From Sphagnum magellanicum (Eukaryota; Streptophyta; Sphagnopsida; Sphagnales; Sphagnaceae), in assembly GCA_021904315.1 (NCBI GenBank), contig CM038923.1, positions 12,902,038-12,966,037 of the forward strand: 64,000 nucleotides of DNA, given 5' to 3'. The translations under genes were made by a program, and so were the position numbers. The notes under the pieces were generated by a model, which saw only the letters and a list, made by a program, of their open reading frames with translations, was not told where the DNA came from and did not search any database. Below are positions 9,805 to 21,995 of this stretch, one piece after another (position 1 is the first letter of the stretch; each line of letters starts with the position of its first letter).

Positions 9805-12276
9805 TTGAATCATTTCATTTTGTGAATGAAAACCAAACAAAACCGAAACTGAAGACTGTATTGGAATTTGGGGTTGTTCTTAGTGTTGTTGGAAAGCTTT
9901 TAGTGAGTCAGATTTAATAGAGTTTATTTCATAATTTTCAGAGCTAAGGTGTGAAAGATATTGAATTTTTAGTGGATTTTGTTGCTGGAAATTTAAACAA
10001 AGTTCAAAAAATGGGTTTGGAAGGAAAATCAGTTGATCCCTCAATGTGTTCACATTGCCAAATTCATAAATTTTTAATTCTGAAAATGTGAAAAAAAGAA
10101 AAAGTGTTCACACTTGGATCAATGGCACATGCTACATTAATGTATATGAAAAGATGATTGAAAGCAATGGGGCTAACCTTTTCAAGTAACTTGCAAGAAT
10201 TGAAGACACCAATTGTGAACCTTAAAAGTGATCATGGGCTCATGAAGGTCAACTTGCTTATCTACCAAGAGTGACGCCCTTTTGCTCAGCATATATGATA
10301 AATGTTATTCCAATGGACTTATTGACTTGTTACTTTCCTCATCCTTGTTATTTATACTTTCGTTTTGCAACACATTCATGAAGAAATCTATATTATACAT
10401 GCGATATGTACATTATACATGGGACATTTAAAACACAGTTTTGACAACCTTTACAAATTGAACAACTTCAATCTTGAGGTTTGACAACCTAATATGTTGC
10501 TTGGATTGATTACTTCAAAGCATCATCATAACTAGTGTATGATGATGCATACCATACATTGAACTTCTGTTCCCCTTACATTCCTCATAAGATTATATTA
10601 AAAGTGACAATTTAAAGGTGATGTGTATGTTTTAGAAATTGAATTTGGTGTGTTCAATGCATATTTCAAATGTAACACATTTATAAATTTTTAGAGGGGA
10701 TTTTAAGAAATTCTAATTCAGTTTGTACACATGCTTGTATGTTAACAAGGTGTGATCCTGTATATCAGGATATGTCATGGAGGATGAGGTTCAAGTGTTA
10801 ATCATTTTGTGCCAAAAAAAACCAAAGGTGATTTATTTAAATGATCATGTAGATTTGTAACCATTGTAGAGCCAGTCACAATGATAAAAGAATACCAATT
10901 GTTTTGATTCAGAAATGGTGGAGTCCTAAAATATAATGAGGTTTTGTGATTCTTGTGATTGATGAAAATGGCTTAAATGAATATAAATTAACTTACTCAT
11001 AAGGAATGTAAGATTCATGAGAAGCAAATGATGGAAAGAATCAATATTTGAGAAAGAAAAAACTCACATTTCTTATTAACTTTTTGATGTTATTGGAATT
11101 GCAATTGAGTAGAAAGTCATAAAATGTGGGCGGGTTTATAAGTGGAAACAAACAGATTGAAATTTCTAAATTTCTTTAAATGTTGAAATTGATTGTGAAG
11201 ACCATTGCACTAATCATATTGAGTTTAAGTTTGATTTTGATATTGTTATGGAACAAGACTTGGACATCATGTACTTCAATTTGAAGACTATTATTGTTCA
11301 TGGATCCAAGGATGGAGATAATTTAATGATATGAATATTGAAGATGGAAACAATGTGTATTTCTTGCTAAACACAATTTGATTTAAATCTCAAATTGTCC
11401 CTACAGTATATGTTCAAATGGATTTATCAAATCCAATTTGCAATTGAATGAATTCAACTTTTGATTTGCACAGGTGTGAATTATAATACAATCAATATGT
11501 AGAAATTCTGTTGTTTGTATGGACAAGAATTAAGTGGGTTGTTGATAAGATTCAAAATGCTTTTATCACCATGCATGTTTATACATTATATATCACATTA
11601 TTTGAGAAGACAAGCTATAAGCCTGGTCAGCAATTGTTTTGGTAGATGCTTACTTTAGTTCATGCATCCAAAGATGCCTTCATTTCCTTGTAATATGAAA
11701 ATTTTAATTCATGAATTCTGAACTTTCTTAATGATTCTGAAAAAATCCCAAATCAAGAAAATGAAGCATTAACCTTTTCCCCCAAATTCATGTGTAGTCT
11801 ATATGTATTAAACTCTTTGCAAAACAGGAGAACTATGAAACCCAATTCAAATGGCCATGATTTTATTTGCAAACTCCTAAATGCTTACTCAACCCATTTT
11901 CTCTTTTTTGCTTTTTTGCACCTCCTTGCATTTCTGAAAACATCTCATAGCCTTTTTGCTCATAGAAGCATTATTGTGGCAATAAATGCTTTATTTCTAG
12001 CTGGTGAAGTACAATTCAAAATTCAAGTTCACGTGAAATAGGTTGAGTGAATTGGCCTCTATGCAACCAATGGGTCAGCCAGGGTTGAGAGAGGAAGTGA
12101 CCCAAAAGCAGGTTGGACTTTACCAGAATTTGCAGGCCCTTATTTCAGTGAAGCCCATGGCCTTGGGCTTTACCCTAGCTAGAAAGCATTCAAAAAATAT
12201 TCCTAATGTATTTGGAGGGCACCTTACAGCTTTGAATATCCTTGCTAGAAAGGGAATATTGTGCCTAAGTACTCAT
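9805..12276. other. AT-rich spacer, no gene recognised
   Basis: A long AT-rich stretch with only short ORFs (the longest are about 80 codons near 11790-12279) and no domain I recognise. No transposon ends, tandem arrays or RNA genes were seen. Confidence 0.4.
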
Positions 12277-12331
12277 TAAGAGCGGGACAGATCTTACGCC
12301 TACTATAGGCATAAGGTTTCTCCCACTCTTA
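12277..12331. repeat. 55-bp imperfect palindrome (foldback hairpin)
   Basis: The arm TAAGAGCGGGACAGATCTTA at 12277 is matched by the reverse complement of the tail ending CCCACTCTTA at 12331. About 20 of 26 positions pair around a short CTACTAT centre. It may be the tip of a decayed inverted-repeat element. Its function is unknown. Confidence 0.7.
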
Positions 12332-12932
12332 AGAACTAGATGTTCGAACTAAGAACCCTCACCTCCAACTCCTCACAATCCACATATGTTCAGTAATGGT
12401 GAATTCATCATGATATTCTGGAGATAACCAGGTGGTTTGATTAATTGGCTCCTGCCACTAATCTCATAATAACTTCATGTTGGGATATCACTAAAGCTAA
12501 ATATTTTTTCTCGCAGATTAAAAATTGGTAATGGAGTGCAGTGCACACAGACAAGCTCTTCACAGAAAGACAGAGAAGTGAGGGAGAAACAAAGTTGGCC
12601 CGCAGAGAGAGAGACAGAGAAAGAGACAGAGCCTGACAAGATGGTACACAAATTATTATCATGAACCTTGCCGCAACTATAGTGAGCACCACAAAATGTT
12701 GCAAATTAGTTATAATAAAATGTTGTGGATTAGTTATGATTTACATCTTCTTAGAACGAAGTACTTTGTTTTGTGTTGTTTTTGCAATTTTTGAATATTA
12801 TTATTTTTATTATTTTTCACCTTCAGTTGAGTCAGTGTTTGTCAGCCATTACAAAACAAAGTTTGTTTCTCGAGAGCTCTCTGGACAGCTTAGGGTTGTG
12901 ACTCTCAAAAAAACCTATATAACAATGCTGTC

Positions 12933-13087
12933 ATGCTGGACATTGGTCAGAGAGATTGGTCAGTTTTGTGTGCGTTATGCAAAATGTCAAATACGGAGAA
13001 TAATATGACTCTATGTTCTAGATGCTTGTTTTGTTGCCGTGCTGAGGACAAATACCCAAAGAGGCAGACGACAAGAAAAAGACAAAG
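12933..13087 (+). CDS. Candidate exon with Cys-rich (RanBP2-like) zinc finger
   Basis: This short open frame starts at ATG 12933. It encodes DWSVLCALCKMSN, then CSRCLFCC and a basic tail (KRQTTRKRQR), and runs into a good donor, GACAAAG|GTACAA, at 13087/13088. The pattern W-x3-C-x2-C-x3-N-x7-C-x2-C is close to a RanBP2-type finger (usually N-x6-C), which binds RNA or ubiquitin in known families. An upstream in-frame stop at about 12891 limits the exon. The exon ends in phase 2. A matching exon may begin at 13263. I do not recognise the protein. It may be a small host gene, a gene fragment or a chance ORF; the finger spacing and donor favour real coding origin. Confidence 0.33.
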
Positions 13088-13262
13088 GTACAATCCTCCT
13101 TTTTTTCACAATAGACAATAATTTGGCTCAAATTTTGATTGAATTTTGAGGTCCTTTGTTGTTGCATAATTTTTTACTCTGAAATCACTCTTGATAATAG
13201 TGCTACAATTTGGGATTAGTAATTTCTTGTTGAATTCTCTTTTCTTTCATATCCAAGGGAAG

Positions 13263-13386
13263 ACTTTTATGCTGCGTAAAGCCTGCAGGTGAGAGCATTA
13301 CTGAAATCATGCTTGTGCTTGGGTCTCGCCTTGCACACCCTTCTTTCAGCAATGCCCTCTCCCTCAGGCTTGATCCTACACTTGAT
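13263..13386 (+). CDS. Candidate second exon, protein-like, unrecognised
   Basis: A pyrimidine-rich tract (TTCTCTTTTCTTTCATATCC) precedes AG dinucleotides at 13257 and 13262. Using the latter, the phase-2 donor at 13087 continues in frame as LLCCVKPAGESITEIMLVLG and then SRLAHPSFSNALSLRLDPTLD. This composition looks like real protein rather than spacer translation. The exon may end at a GT at 13387 or 13397; the frame stays open to a stop at 13443-13445. No family is recognised, and the rest of the gene was not found. It may be a remnant. Confidence 0.3.
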
Positions 13387-13445
13387 GTAGTTGTTTGTAA
13401 ATTACACTCACGTAAACCAAAACTAATAGTAATAAAAGTGGATTA

Positions 13446-15374
13446 GAAAAAAATGCTTCATAAGGTGAAACCACTAGGCCGTATCTCAAGTTGTGATCTT
13501 GAATCCTAATAGCAAGGGCTACAATGCATATCATTGGAGTTCACAACCCCTTCATAAGGGTTGTGAAAACATTTGTGTTCACACTTCCAAACTAATATCA
13601 AATTCTTCCACCCTTGTCCCATAGTTACTTTAGATGATTTGGATTTAGCAATTTTTTTTTAGTGTGTGAAATTTCGCAAAAAATGAAATAAATGAATAAA
13701 TCAGTGAATAAATAATCTGTCACATACTTCATGTTTTTTTCTGGGAAAGAAATTGCCAAATTTCAGAAAAAGTTTAAAAAAAAAGATTTCATCACATTTC
13801 TACTTGGGTTTTAGAGGGGGACAATTTTTGTATTAGCTTTTTGACTTCATTGTAGAAACTTATTGCCATTTATTGCTAAATCCCTCTTAGGATGCTCACA
13901 TATCACACAACATTAGAAACTTGAAAAAAAAATTGTTTGGAATGTCTTCCAATAACATTCTAAAAAGACAACCTAATTATTTCAATTTATATCTGCCAAT
14001 AATATGAAACTTGAATTTCATCATATTCCAACAATATATGACTCACAACTTGATTACATATTGTTAGATGTTTTTTTTTTGGCATTAAGAATAATTGAGG
14101 CTTTTAGGTTATTTTAAAACATCTTTTATATTTGCATAATTCATCCATGTCACATCATTCTATTGTCTCTCATGATTTTGTTTCAACTTGCTATGATGGG
14201 TAGTTTCATTGCACAAAGAGGTGTTTGTTTTGGAACCAATTACAAAATTGAAATTGAACACATTTTTTTTGGTTTAAAAAAGAACTTATTATTACGATTT
14301 TTTGGTGTTTGTTGCTATAATTACGTTCAAAATTGTAATTTGAAATGCATAAGGCTTTTGTTTGATTAACCTTCATCTTAATCATATAATTGTAGAGTTA
14401 ACACAAGTTAAAACTAGACAACCATCAAGTTTTGAAATGCTTTCCTAAAAACTAATTTGGGATTTCTTTTCAATCTTTGATACTTGCATGGGAGAATATT
14501 ACATGCCCATTAACAATCAACATTTCCAAATTTTAGTGGAATTGGTAAATCTTTCTTGGCTATCAGCAACAATCCACTAATGTATAAACTCCATATAGCT
14601 TCAAAAAATTCTAACTATATATGTGTTTAATGGTCATATAATTGTTGATTAGGTAGCTTGTGAAACACTTTCATTTTAGTTGTAAAAGCTTATAATACCT
14701 TGGATAAATTGTGATACCATAGAACAATATGTGAAGTTGGATTTTTGGTTTGTGATAGAACTCTAGAATTTGAGTGTGCACCTTTAAAAATGTTTCCTTA
14801 AGTGGAATTTCTAAAGTAGCTAATTTGTAGAAATATTTTGGATGTTATTACACAATCATATTTTAACTATAATTATCATGCCCCAAAAAAAAAATGGAGT
14901 CGACAAACTCAAGATGAAAATAGAATATAAAAGCAATGTACCCAACCAATATGATATTGCAACCATGTCTGATTCCATTTCAACTTGTGTAAACATGGAT
15001 ATAACATGAAAATGTAACACAACCATAAACGTTTGGCCTATAATGTGAAATTTCGGGTTTGAACATTTATTTCATTTAACAAAGTGAGTGGTGTGTTTTG
15101 CGCCCTTGATAGAGGATTGCCCCATCTTTTAGGATTGATTAACCCATGTCCAATTGTTGTTCACACGGAACTTTTTTCCACTTTAGTCTTCAAAGTTTTC
15201 ATTTGAATATTTGTTACTACCACCAAGATTTGCATTGGTAGCTATTTCATTTAGGCTCATGCCCAAAGTTATGTTATGACCATCATGCCTTCCTACTCAT
15301 TGAAGCTTCTCCCCATCAAGATTTGCTTTGATAGTTGTTTCATTTAGGTTTGTGCCCAAAGTTGTGCCACAATT
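13446..15374. other. AT-rich spacer
   Basis: No gene or repeat family is recognised between the candidate exons and the copia element. Short A or T homopolymers are common. Two diverged copies of a CATCAAGATTTGC(A/T)TTGATAG... phrase at about 15220 and 15316 suggest a small old duplication. Confidence 0.4.
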
Positions 15375-15687
15375 TGTTGAGAATTCAAGCTCAACTAGTT
15401 AGATTTCATCAGTTACTGGAGTAGGAAAATAACTAGGTTACTTTCACAAAGTTGAATTACTTTCGTTACTTATTTTAGTTTGGTTATTTGTGGTTTGGTC
15501 TTTTAGTTAAATACCTTGGTGTTAATGGTTTGGCTCTCTTTTCTTCATTACACAAGTTTGTATATTTCATGTGATAAGAACCTTGGAGAGTTTTTGATGT
15601 TGTGTTTCGTGTTGTGAGCATCATGTTATAGTTTTTTTTCAATAAAGGTTTATGTTTGCACTTGAGTAGATCTCCTATTTGTTAACA
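15375..15687 (+). repeat. 5' LTR of the copia element (313 bp)
   Basis: It begins TGTTGAGAATTCAAGCTC and ends GTTAACA, so it has TG...CA ends. It contains a TTCAATAAAGG polyadenylation-like motif near 15650. The same sequence recurs at 21201 and, inverted, up to 21995. Confidence 0.93.
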
Positions 15688-15699
15688 TGGTATCAGAAC
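15688..15699 (+). promoter_or_regulatory. Primer-binding site (initiator tRNA-Met type)
   Basis: TGGTATCAGAAC directly follows the 5' LTR. It matches the usual TGGTATCAGAGC of plant copia elements, complementary to the 3' end of initiator tRNA-Met. Confidence 0.9.
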
Positions 15700-16802
15700 T
15701 TAAGTTGTTGAATGAGAAAGTAGAAAGAGATCTAAAACTAGAAAGTTTTTAGAACTAGAGCTTGAGAGTCTCTAATAATATCATAGGAGTTTGTCAAGTG
15801 CAAAAGAGAAACGGGGAAAGGAAAGAATGTGAAGAGAAAGAAAAGAAAAGAAAAGAAATGAGAGGAGATCAACATATCAAAGTTGTGAAAGTTAGATCTT
15901 TGAATCTAGATCTAGATCTATTGTGAAAAGATCTTGGAGTGAAACTTGAAGGGATTATAGAAGATTATAAGACGCTTCTATTCTCAAATTTTCAAAAGAA
16001 AAGGATATGTTTTGTGAGAGTTATGAGCTTTTGAAAACTTTATGCCAGATCTGGTTTTTTGATCATATCTCCTTTGTTTGAGATTTTTTGGATCTGCAAC
16101 TTTGGGATCATATAGATCATATAGGAATATATGTGTGAGAGAAATTTCATGTCATTCGGATTTGTATTGAGAGAGATCTAAGCCTCTAAAGTTTTAGTCT
16201 CAGTTTTGAAGTTAGTTTCTTTTGAAAGTGATATCTCTTTGTGGTCATCATCAATAGAGCTGAAACTTTGAGAAGATATAAAAGACATATATCTAATGTG
16301 TTTCCCAAAATCTCAAGGATTTTGGAGTTGCTGAGAGCGAGTTGTAAGCCATTTTGTGTTCAGTCCCAGTTTGAGGTGACTTCAAAGAAGTAACAAGATC
16401 TCTCATTTTATGAAGTTAAATGAGTTGAAATTTTGAGAGAAGGTAGTAGACATAGCTGTTCATGTTTCACCAAAATTTCAGATCAATCCAAGGTCATATG
16501 TGTGTGGAATAGCTTTGCAAAGTTGCTATGACAAAAGTTTGTTTTGAGAAGACATCAAAGCAAAGTTTTGAAGTGGAGCAAATACAACTTGGAGAACTTG
16601 AAGGAAGGAGTTTGAAGATTGGGAAGCGCAAATACATTATCAAGTCCTTCATACAAAAGTGTGGTATGTAATCATGTACTTAATACCATACGAAATATTA
16701 TACGAGATACGTACATATACGTAAAACCTATGTATAATATAAAATTTCGTATAATACTCAATACATACATACATATGCAAGGTCCCTCTTGTTCAACCCT
16801 AA

Positions 16803-16910
16803 CCCTAACCCTAATTCTAGGAACCTAAGGAGGGAAAACCCTAACCCTAATCCTAAAAACCTAAGGAAGGAAAACCCTAACCCTAATCCTAAAAACCCAA
16901 GGAAGGAATT
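16803..16910 (+). repeat. 36-bp tandem repeat with telomere-like CCCTAA motifs in the copia leader
   Basis: Three units with a 36-bp period start at 16803, 16839 and 16875. Each reads CCCTAACCCTAATCCTAAAA or a variant, then ACCTAAGGAAGG. The first is preceded by another CCCTAA. The motif is telomere-like (CCCTAA), while the common plant telomere repeat is CCCTAAA. It lies between the primer-binding site and gag. Confidence 0.9.
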
Positions 16911-19900
16911 AAAATCATTGTGAAACCCCGAGAAGACATTGAGTGTTGCCTTGAGAAATGGCGTATGGTCTTTTTCAAATTGCAATTGAAAAACTAGACA
17001 AGAACAATTTCCAAGTGTGAAAATTTAGGATTATGAATTTCTTGATGGGGAAAGGTTACTAGGAATTCATAATTGGTGATGAGAAATAACCTCCTCTCCC
17101 AGAAAACCCCACACAACAACAAATTCAAGCCAATAAAACTTGGCATGAAAAAGCAAGGAAAGTCTTGTATTAGTTTTTTGTGAGTGTGTCCGATTCCATG
17201 ATTGTGCATATTCAAGATGCAAAATCACCCAAGCAAGCTTGGGATACATTGCTGAAGATGTATAGCACCAATACACAAGCCCGCAAAATGCAGCTCAAGC
17301 AAGAGTTGCATACTCTACAGAATAACAAAATGAACATCAATGACTATTCTACAAAGGTGAAAAACCTTGCAGATGCAAGAGCATCTATAGGAGCCCATGT
17401 AGATGATGAAGATTTAGTGGCCATGACCTTAAATGGACTTGGAAAAGACTATAGCCAGTTCTGTATTTCAATTGTAGTTCAAAAAACATTTCCCAACTTC
17501 CAAGACTTAAAAACATTATTTATAAGTGAAGAAATGAGAATTGTTGGTACTTCCAATGGAGGATCATAAGAAAGTGTTTTCTACTCAAATACCAATAGAG
17601 GTAGAGGTAGAGGTAGAGGTGGTAAGACCTCGTTTTGAGGTCGACACGGAAGCTCGCATGGTGGACATCATCGACATGAAGGTCAAGCTCATGGAGGTGG
17701 ATGAGGAAACTTTGGAGGAAGAGGAAATCAAGGAAGTCGTGGAGGTCGTGGTGGAAGTCATCGAAATCAACAACCAAATAGCGATTCAAATTGCTACTAC
17801 TGTGAGAAACTTGGGCACATGGCAAAGAACTGTTATCAAAGGGAGCATGATGCACGAAATGGAAAGCTGCAACAAGGGAATTATGCATCAACTAGCAATC
17901 AAGGTGATGAGCAACTGTTTGTGATGCAGCACATGGCAAATTCAATGATAGGAGGTGTATCAAACAATAATGTTTGGTATGTGGATTCTGGAGCTTCAAA
18001 TCACATGACTAGTCATGGAGAATGGTTTAAAAACGCAAAGGATTTGAAGACACCAAGGTTTGTGGAAACTGGTGATGACACTACACATCCCATCACACAA
18101 ATTGGCAAGGTGCCATTGTCCATGCAAAATGGGCAAACAAAGTACCTGAAAAATGTACTTCATGTTCCAACCATAACAAAAAATTTGGTCTCCGTAGGCC
18201 AAATGGTGGAACAAGGTTTACAGGTGACATTCAACCCAAATGGATGTTTTGTCAAAAACATGAAGAACCAAGGCAAATTGATTGCAAAAGGGGAAAGGAA
18301 TGGACGAATGTTCACCTTGGATGTGAACATGCCTGAGGTGAATTCCATGTTATTCACACATGGAAAAGGAGTTGGCCATGTTAATCTCCAACGTCTTAAG
18401 CTCATGGAGAACCAAAAACTTGTTGGAGGTCTTCCCAAATTTGGAACAGAAGAGGTGATGTCAAAGGTTTGTGAAGCATGCCAATTGGGGAAGCAAGCTA
18501 GGCATCCATTCCCAACTCAAACAACTCATGTAAGTTCCAAACCTTTGGAAATGATCCACTCAGATGTGTGGACCACGAAGACAGAATCCATTGGAGGATG
18601 CAAGTACTACGTGAGTTTCATTGATGACCACACAAGGAAGGTGTGGGTCTACTTCACGAAACACAAAGGTGAAGTGTTTCAACATTTTTTGAATTTCAAA
18701 GCAATGGTGGAGAAGGAGAAGTGTGTGAGCATCAAATGCCTAAGGTCGGATGCAGGGGGAGAATATTTTTCAAATGAATTCAGTGAATACTTGAAGGAAC
18801 ATGGAATTCAAAGGAAGTATTCATGTAGTTATTCCCCACAGTAGAATGGAATTGCTGAAAGGAAAAACAGGCACATTACAAAAATAGCACGTGCCATGTT
18901 GAATGAGAAGAATTTGCCAAATTACTTTTGGGCTGAAGCGGTAGCAACTGCAGTTTACATCATGAATCGAACACCCATAGCGGCAGTTCATGGCATGACA
19001 CCTGAAGAAAAATTCACAGGCAAGAAACCCCATGTTTCACACCTTAGAGTGTTTGGTTGCATTACATATGTGCATGTTCCTGAGGAGAAGAGATCAAAAC
19101 TAAACCCAAAAGCTGAGAAGTGTATTTTCATTGCATATTCTTCAGAACAAAAGGGATATAGATGTTTCAGTCCTTCCACTCAGAAGTTGCAAGTGAGTAG
19201 AGATGTTGTGTTTGATGAGATGGCTAATTGGTACTCACCACTAAAGGTAGCAGAAGATGGAGAAGCTAGAAATGGTGATGTTTCATCAAATGTGGAACAA
19301 TAATCACAATTAATTAGTGGACCACAAGAGTCTTCAATTAATGGGTCCAGTAGCACTCCATGGAAAGGAAAATTAAGATCTTCAAACATTGTACATGGTA
19401 GTTCTCAAACATCATCTAGAAATTCTCGGGTAGATGGTGAGTCAAGTGATTCAAAGAAAAGTGAAGGTGAAGAATTAACAATCATTTCAGTTATTATTCC
19501 TGGAGCTCGAATGGCTAAGAAAGTTTTAAAAACACCTGACAACAACAGTGGAGTACGAAGATCCACACGAGTCAAGTACCTTGTACAAAGACTCACATAT
19601 GGTGGCTTTGTAGTTCATCATTACGCATACATGGTGAGAGTTATACGGGAGGTTGAACCCACTTGTTTTGAACAAGCGGTTGGAAACCTTAAGTGGGACA
19701 ATGCCATGAATGAAGAGATGGCAGCTTTGGATGTGAATGCTACTTGGGAATTGGTAGCTTTTACCAGAGGACAAGAAAGCAATTGGGTGCAAATGGGTGT
19801 ACAAAGTCAAACACAATGCAGATGGATCTATGAGCAGATACAAAGCAAGATTGGTTGCTAAAGGTTATGCCCAAACTTATGGCATAGACTATGAGGAGAC

Positions 19901-21189
19901 CTATAGTCTAGTTGCTAAAATGACAACTGTAAGAGCAATCATTGCTATGGCAGCAGCAAAAGGATGGTCTTTACATCAAATGGATGTAAAGAATGTTTTT
20001 CTTCATGGAGATTTAGAGGAAGAAGTGTACATGGAATAACCACCAGGTTATGTGGACCAAACACATCCTAATTTGGTTTGTAGGTTGAAGAAAGCTTTGA
20101 ATGGCTTGAAGCAAGCACCTAGAGCTTGGTGAGAGAAGATAGGTGAGTATCTTGTCACAAGTGGATTTCAAACATCCGATGCAGATTTTTCATTATATGT
20201 GAAAAAGACAGATCATGGGATTGTAGTCATAGTCATCTATGTTGATGACTTGATTATCACATGAGATAGTGATGTAGACATCTTTGATTTGAAGAAGCTT
20301 TTGAAGCAAAAGTTTGAAATGAAGGATTTGGGATAATTGCGTTATTTCTTCGGCATTGAAATAATCCATTCCCCTAAAGGGATATGGTTACTACAAAGGT
20401 AATATGCCTTGAACAAATTTTCTGAATATGGGATGACGGGTTATAAACCCATTTCAATTCCATTGGAGCAAAATGTGAAGTTAAGTGCAAATGAAGGAGA
20501 CCTCGTGGAGGATACCACTATGTACAGACGCATAATGGGAAGTTTGATTTACATGACCATCACAAGGCCATATTTGAGTTATGCAATTGGAGTGGTGAGT
20601 CAATTCATGCAAACACCATGAAAGCCACATTTGGATGCAGTAAGGTGCATACTGAGGTATATAAAACATACCTTGCAATGTGGAATTTTTTATGAAGCCA
20701 AGAGCCAATTACAAGTACATGGATACACGAATGTTGATTGGGCTGGCAATGTTTCAGATAGAAAATCAACTTGTGGTTTCATGTTTTCTTTTGGAAGTGG
20801 TTTTGTTAGTTGGAGTAGTAAGAAACAACCAACAGTTGCATTATCAAGCACGGAAGCAGAATAGAGAGGTGCAGTAATTGTTGCATGTGAAGTAGTTTTG
20901 GTTACAAAAACTACTCTCAGATTTGGGACAGTTAGTGGATTCTCCTGTTGTCATTTATTGTGATAACATTATTAGCATATTACTTGCTAACAACCCGGTC
21001 TATCATGTTAGGACAAAGCACATTGAAGTGCACTACCACTTTATTAAAGAAAAAGTTCTAGCAAAAGAAATTGACCTCATTCATGTTAGTACCGAAGATC
21101 AAGTTGCTAACATTTCCACAAAGGCTTTAAGTACAAACAAGCTAAGGAAGTTTAAAAAAATGTTTGGTGTACTAGAAGTTGATTTGAAC

Positions 21190-21200
21190 TTGAGGGGGAG
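21190..21200 (+). promoter_or_regulatory. Polypurine tract of the copia element
   Basis: TTGAGGGGGAG lies immediately before the TGTTGAG start of the 3' LTR, as expected for the plus-strand primer. Confidence 0.85.
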
Positions 21201-21472
21201 TGTTGAGAATTCAAGCTCAACTAGTTAGGTTTCATTAGTTACTGGAGTAGGAAAGTAACTAGGTTACTTTTACAAGGTTGAATTACTTTCGTTACTTATT
21301 TTAGTTTGGTTATTTGTGGTTTGGTCTTTTAGTTAAATACCTTGGTGTTGATGGTTTGGCTCTCTTTTCTTCATTACACAAGTTGGTGTATTTCATGTGA
21401 CAAGAACCTTGCAGAGTTCTTGATGTTGTGTTTTGTGTTAGGAGCATTATGTTGTAGTTTCCTTTCAATAAA
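21201..21472 (+). repeat. 3' LTR of the copia element
   Basis: It matches the 5' LTR from TGTTGAGAATTCAAGCTC to TTCAATAAAG, with about 7% difference by eye. At AAAG it continues into an inverted leader sequence. Confidence 0.88.
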
Positions 21473-21995
21473 GATCTAACTTTCACAACTTTGATATGTT
21501 GATCTCCTCTCATTTCTTTTTTTTTCTTTTCTTTCTCTTCACATTCTTTCCTTTCCCCGTTTCTCTTTTGCACTTGATAGACTCCTATGATATTACTAGA
21601 GACTCTCAAGCTCTAGTTTTAAAGACTTTCTAGCTCTAGATCTCTTTCAACTTTCTCACCAAACAACCTAAGTTTTGATACCATGTTAACAAATAGGAGA
21701 TCTATTGAAATGCAAACATAAATCTTTATTGAAAGGAAACTACAACATAATGCTCCCAACACAAAACACAACATCAAAAACTCTGCAAGGTTCTTGTCAC
21801 ATGAAATACACAAACTTGTGTAATGAAGAAAAGAGAGCCAAACCATCAACACCAAGGTATTTAACTAAAAGACTAACCACAAATAACCAAACTAAAATAA
21901 GTAACGAAAGGAATTCAACACTGTGAAAATAACCTAGTTACTCTCCTATTCCAGTAACTAATGAAACCTAACTAGTTGAGCTTGAATTCTCAACA
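21473..21995 (-). repeat. Inverted copia leader plus LTR
   Basis: On the - strand this reads as a full LTR (TGTTGAGAATTC... from 21995), a primer-binding site (about 21685-21674) and the first part of a leader matching 15700-15895. It shares several variants with the 3' LTR rather than the 5' LTR (for example CTTGCAGAG and GACAAGAACC). The junction with the + LTR lies in a shared AAAG. It is either a second element's end or an inverted product of the same family. Confidence 0.85.

Larger units (their letters stand above)
15375..21995 (+). mobile_element. Ty1/copia LTR retrotransposon (fossil) with inverted LTR segment at its 3' end
   Basis: An old LTR retrotransposon in the + orientation. 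The parts in order are: 5' LTR; primer-binding site; 1.3-kb leader; gag (about 16961-17850) with Gly/Arg-rich stretch and CCHC knuckle; aspartic protease (DSGASNHM near 17985); integrase (about 18350-19300); reverse transcriptase (about 19650-20420, YVDD near 20239); RNase H (about 20690-21130); polypurine tract; 3' LTR. Integrase lying before RT defines the Ty1/copia order. It is clearly broken, with well over ten breaks. LTRs compared by eye differ at about 19 of 272 positions (about 7%), so insertion is old, probably many millions of years at slow gymnosperm rates (inference). The 3' LTR runs into an inverted leader and LTR ending at 21995, so flanking duplications cannot be paired. Confidence 0.93.

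Noticed and set aside
12333-12350. GTTCGAACTAAGAACC as a tRNA-like B box of a SINE
   Set aside because: No A box at the right distance and no recognisable SINE body or tail.
17541-17924. Glu/Val-rich open frame overlapping the copia gag
   Set aside because: It is the wrong frame of the Gly/Arg-rich gag segment next to the CCHC knuckle.
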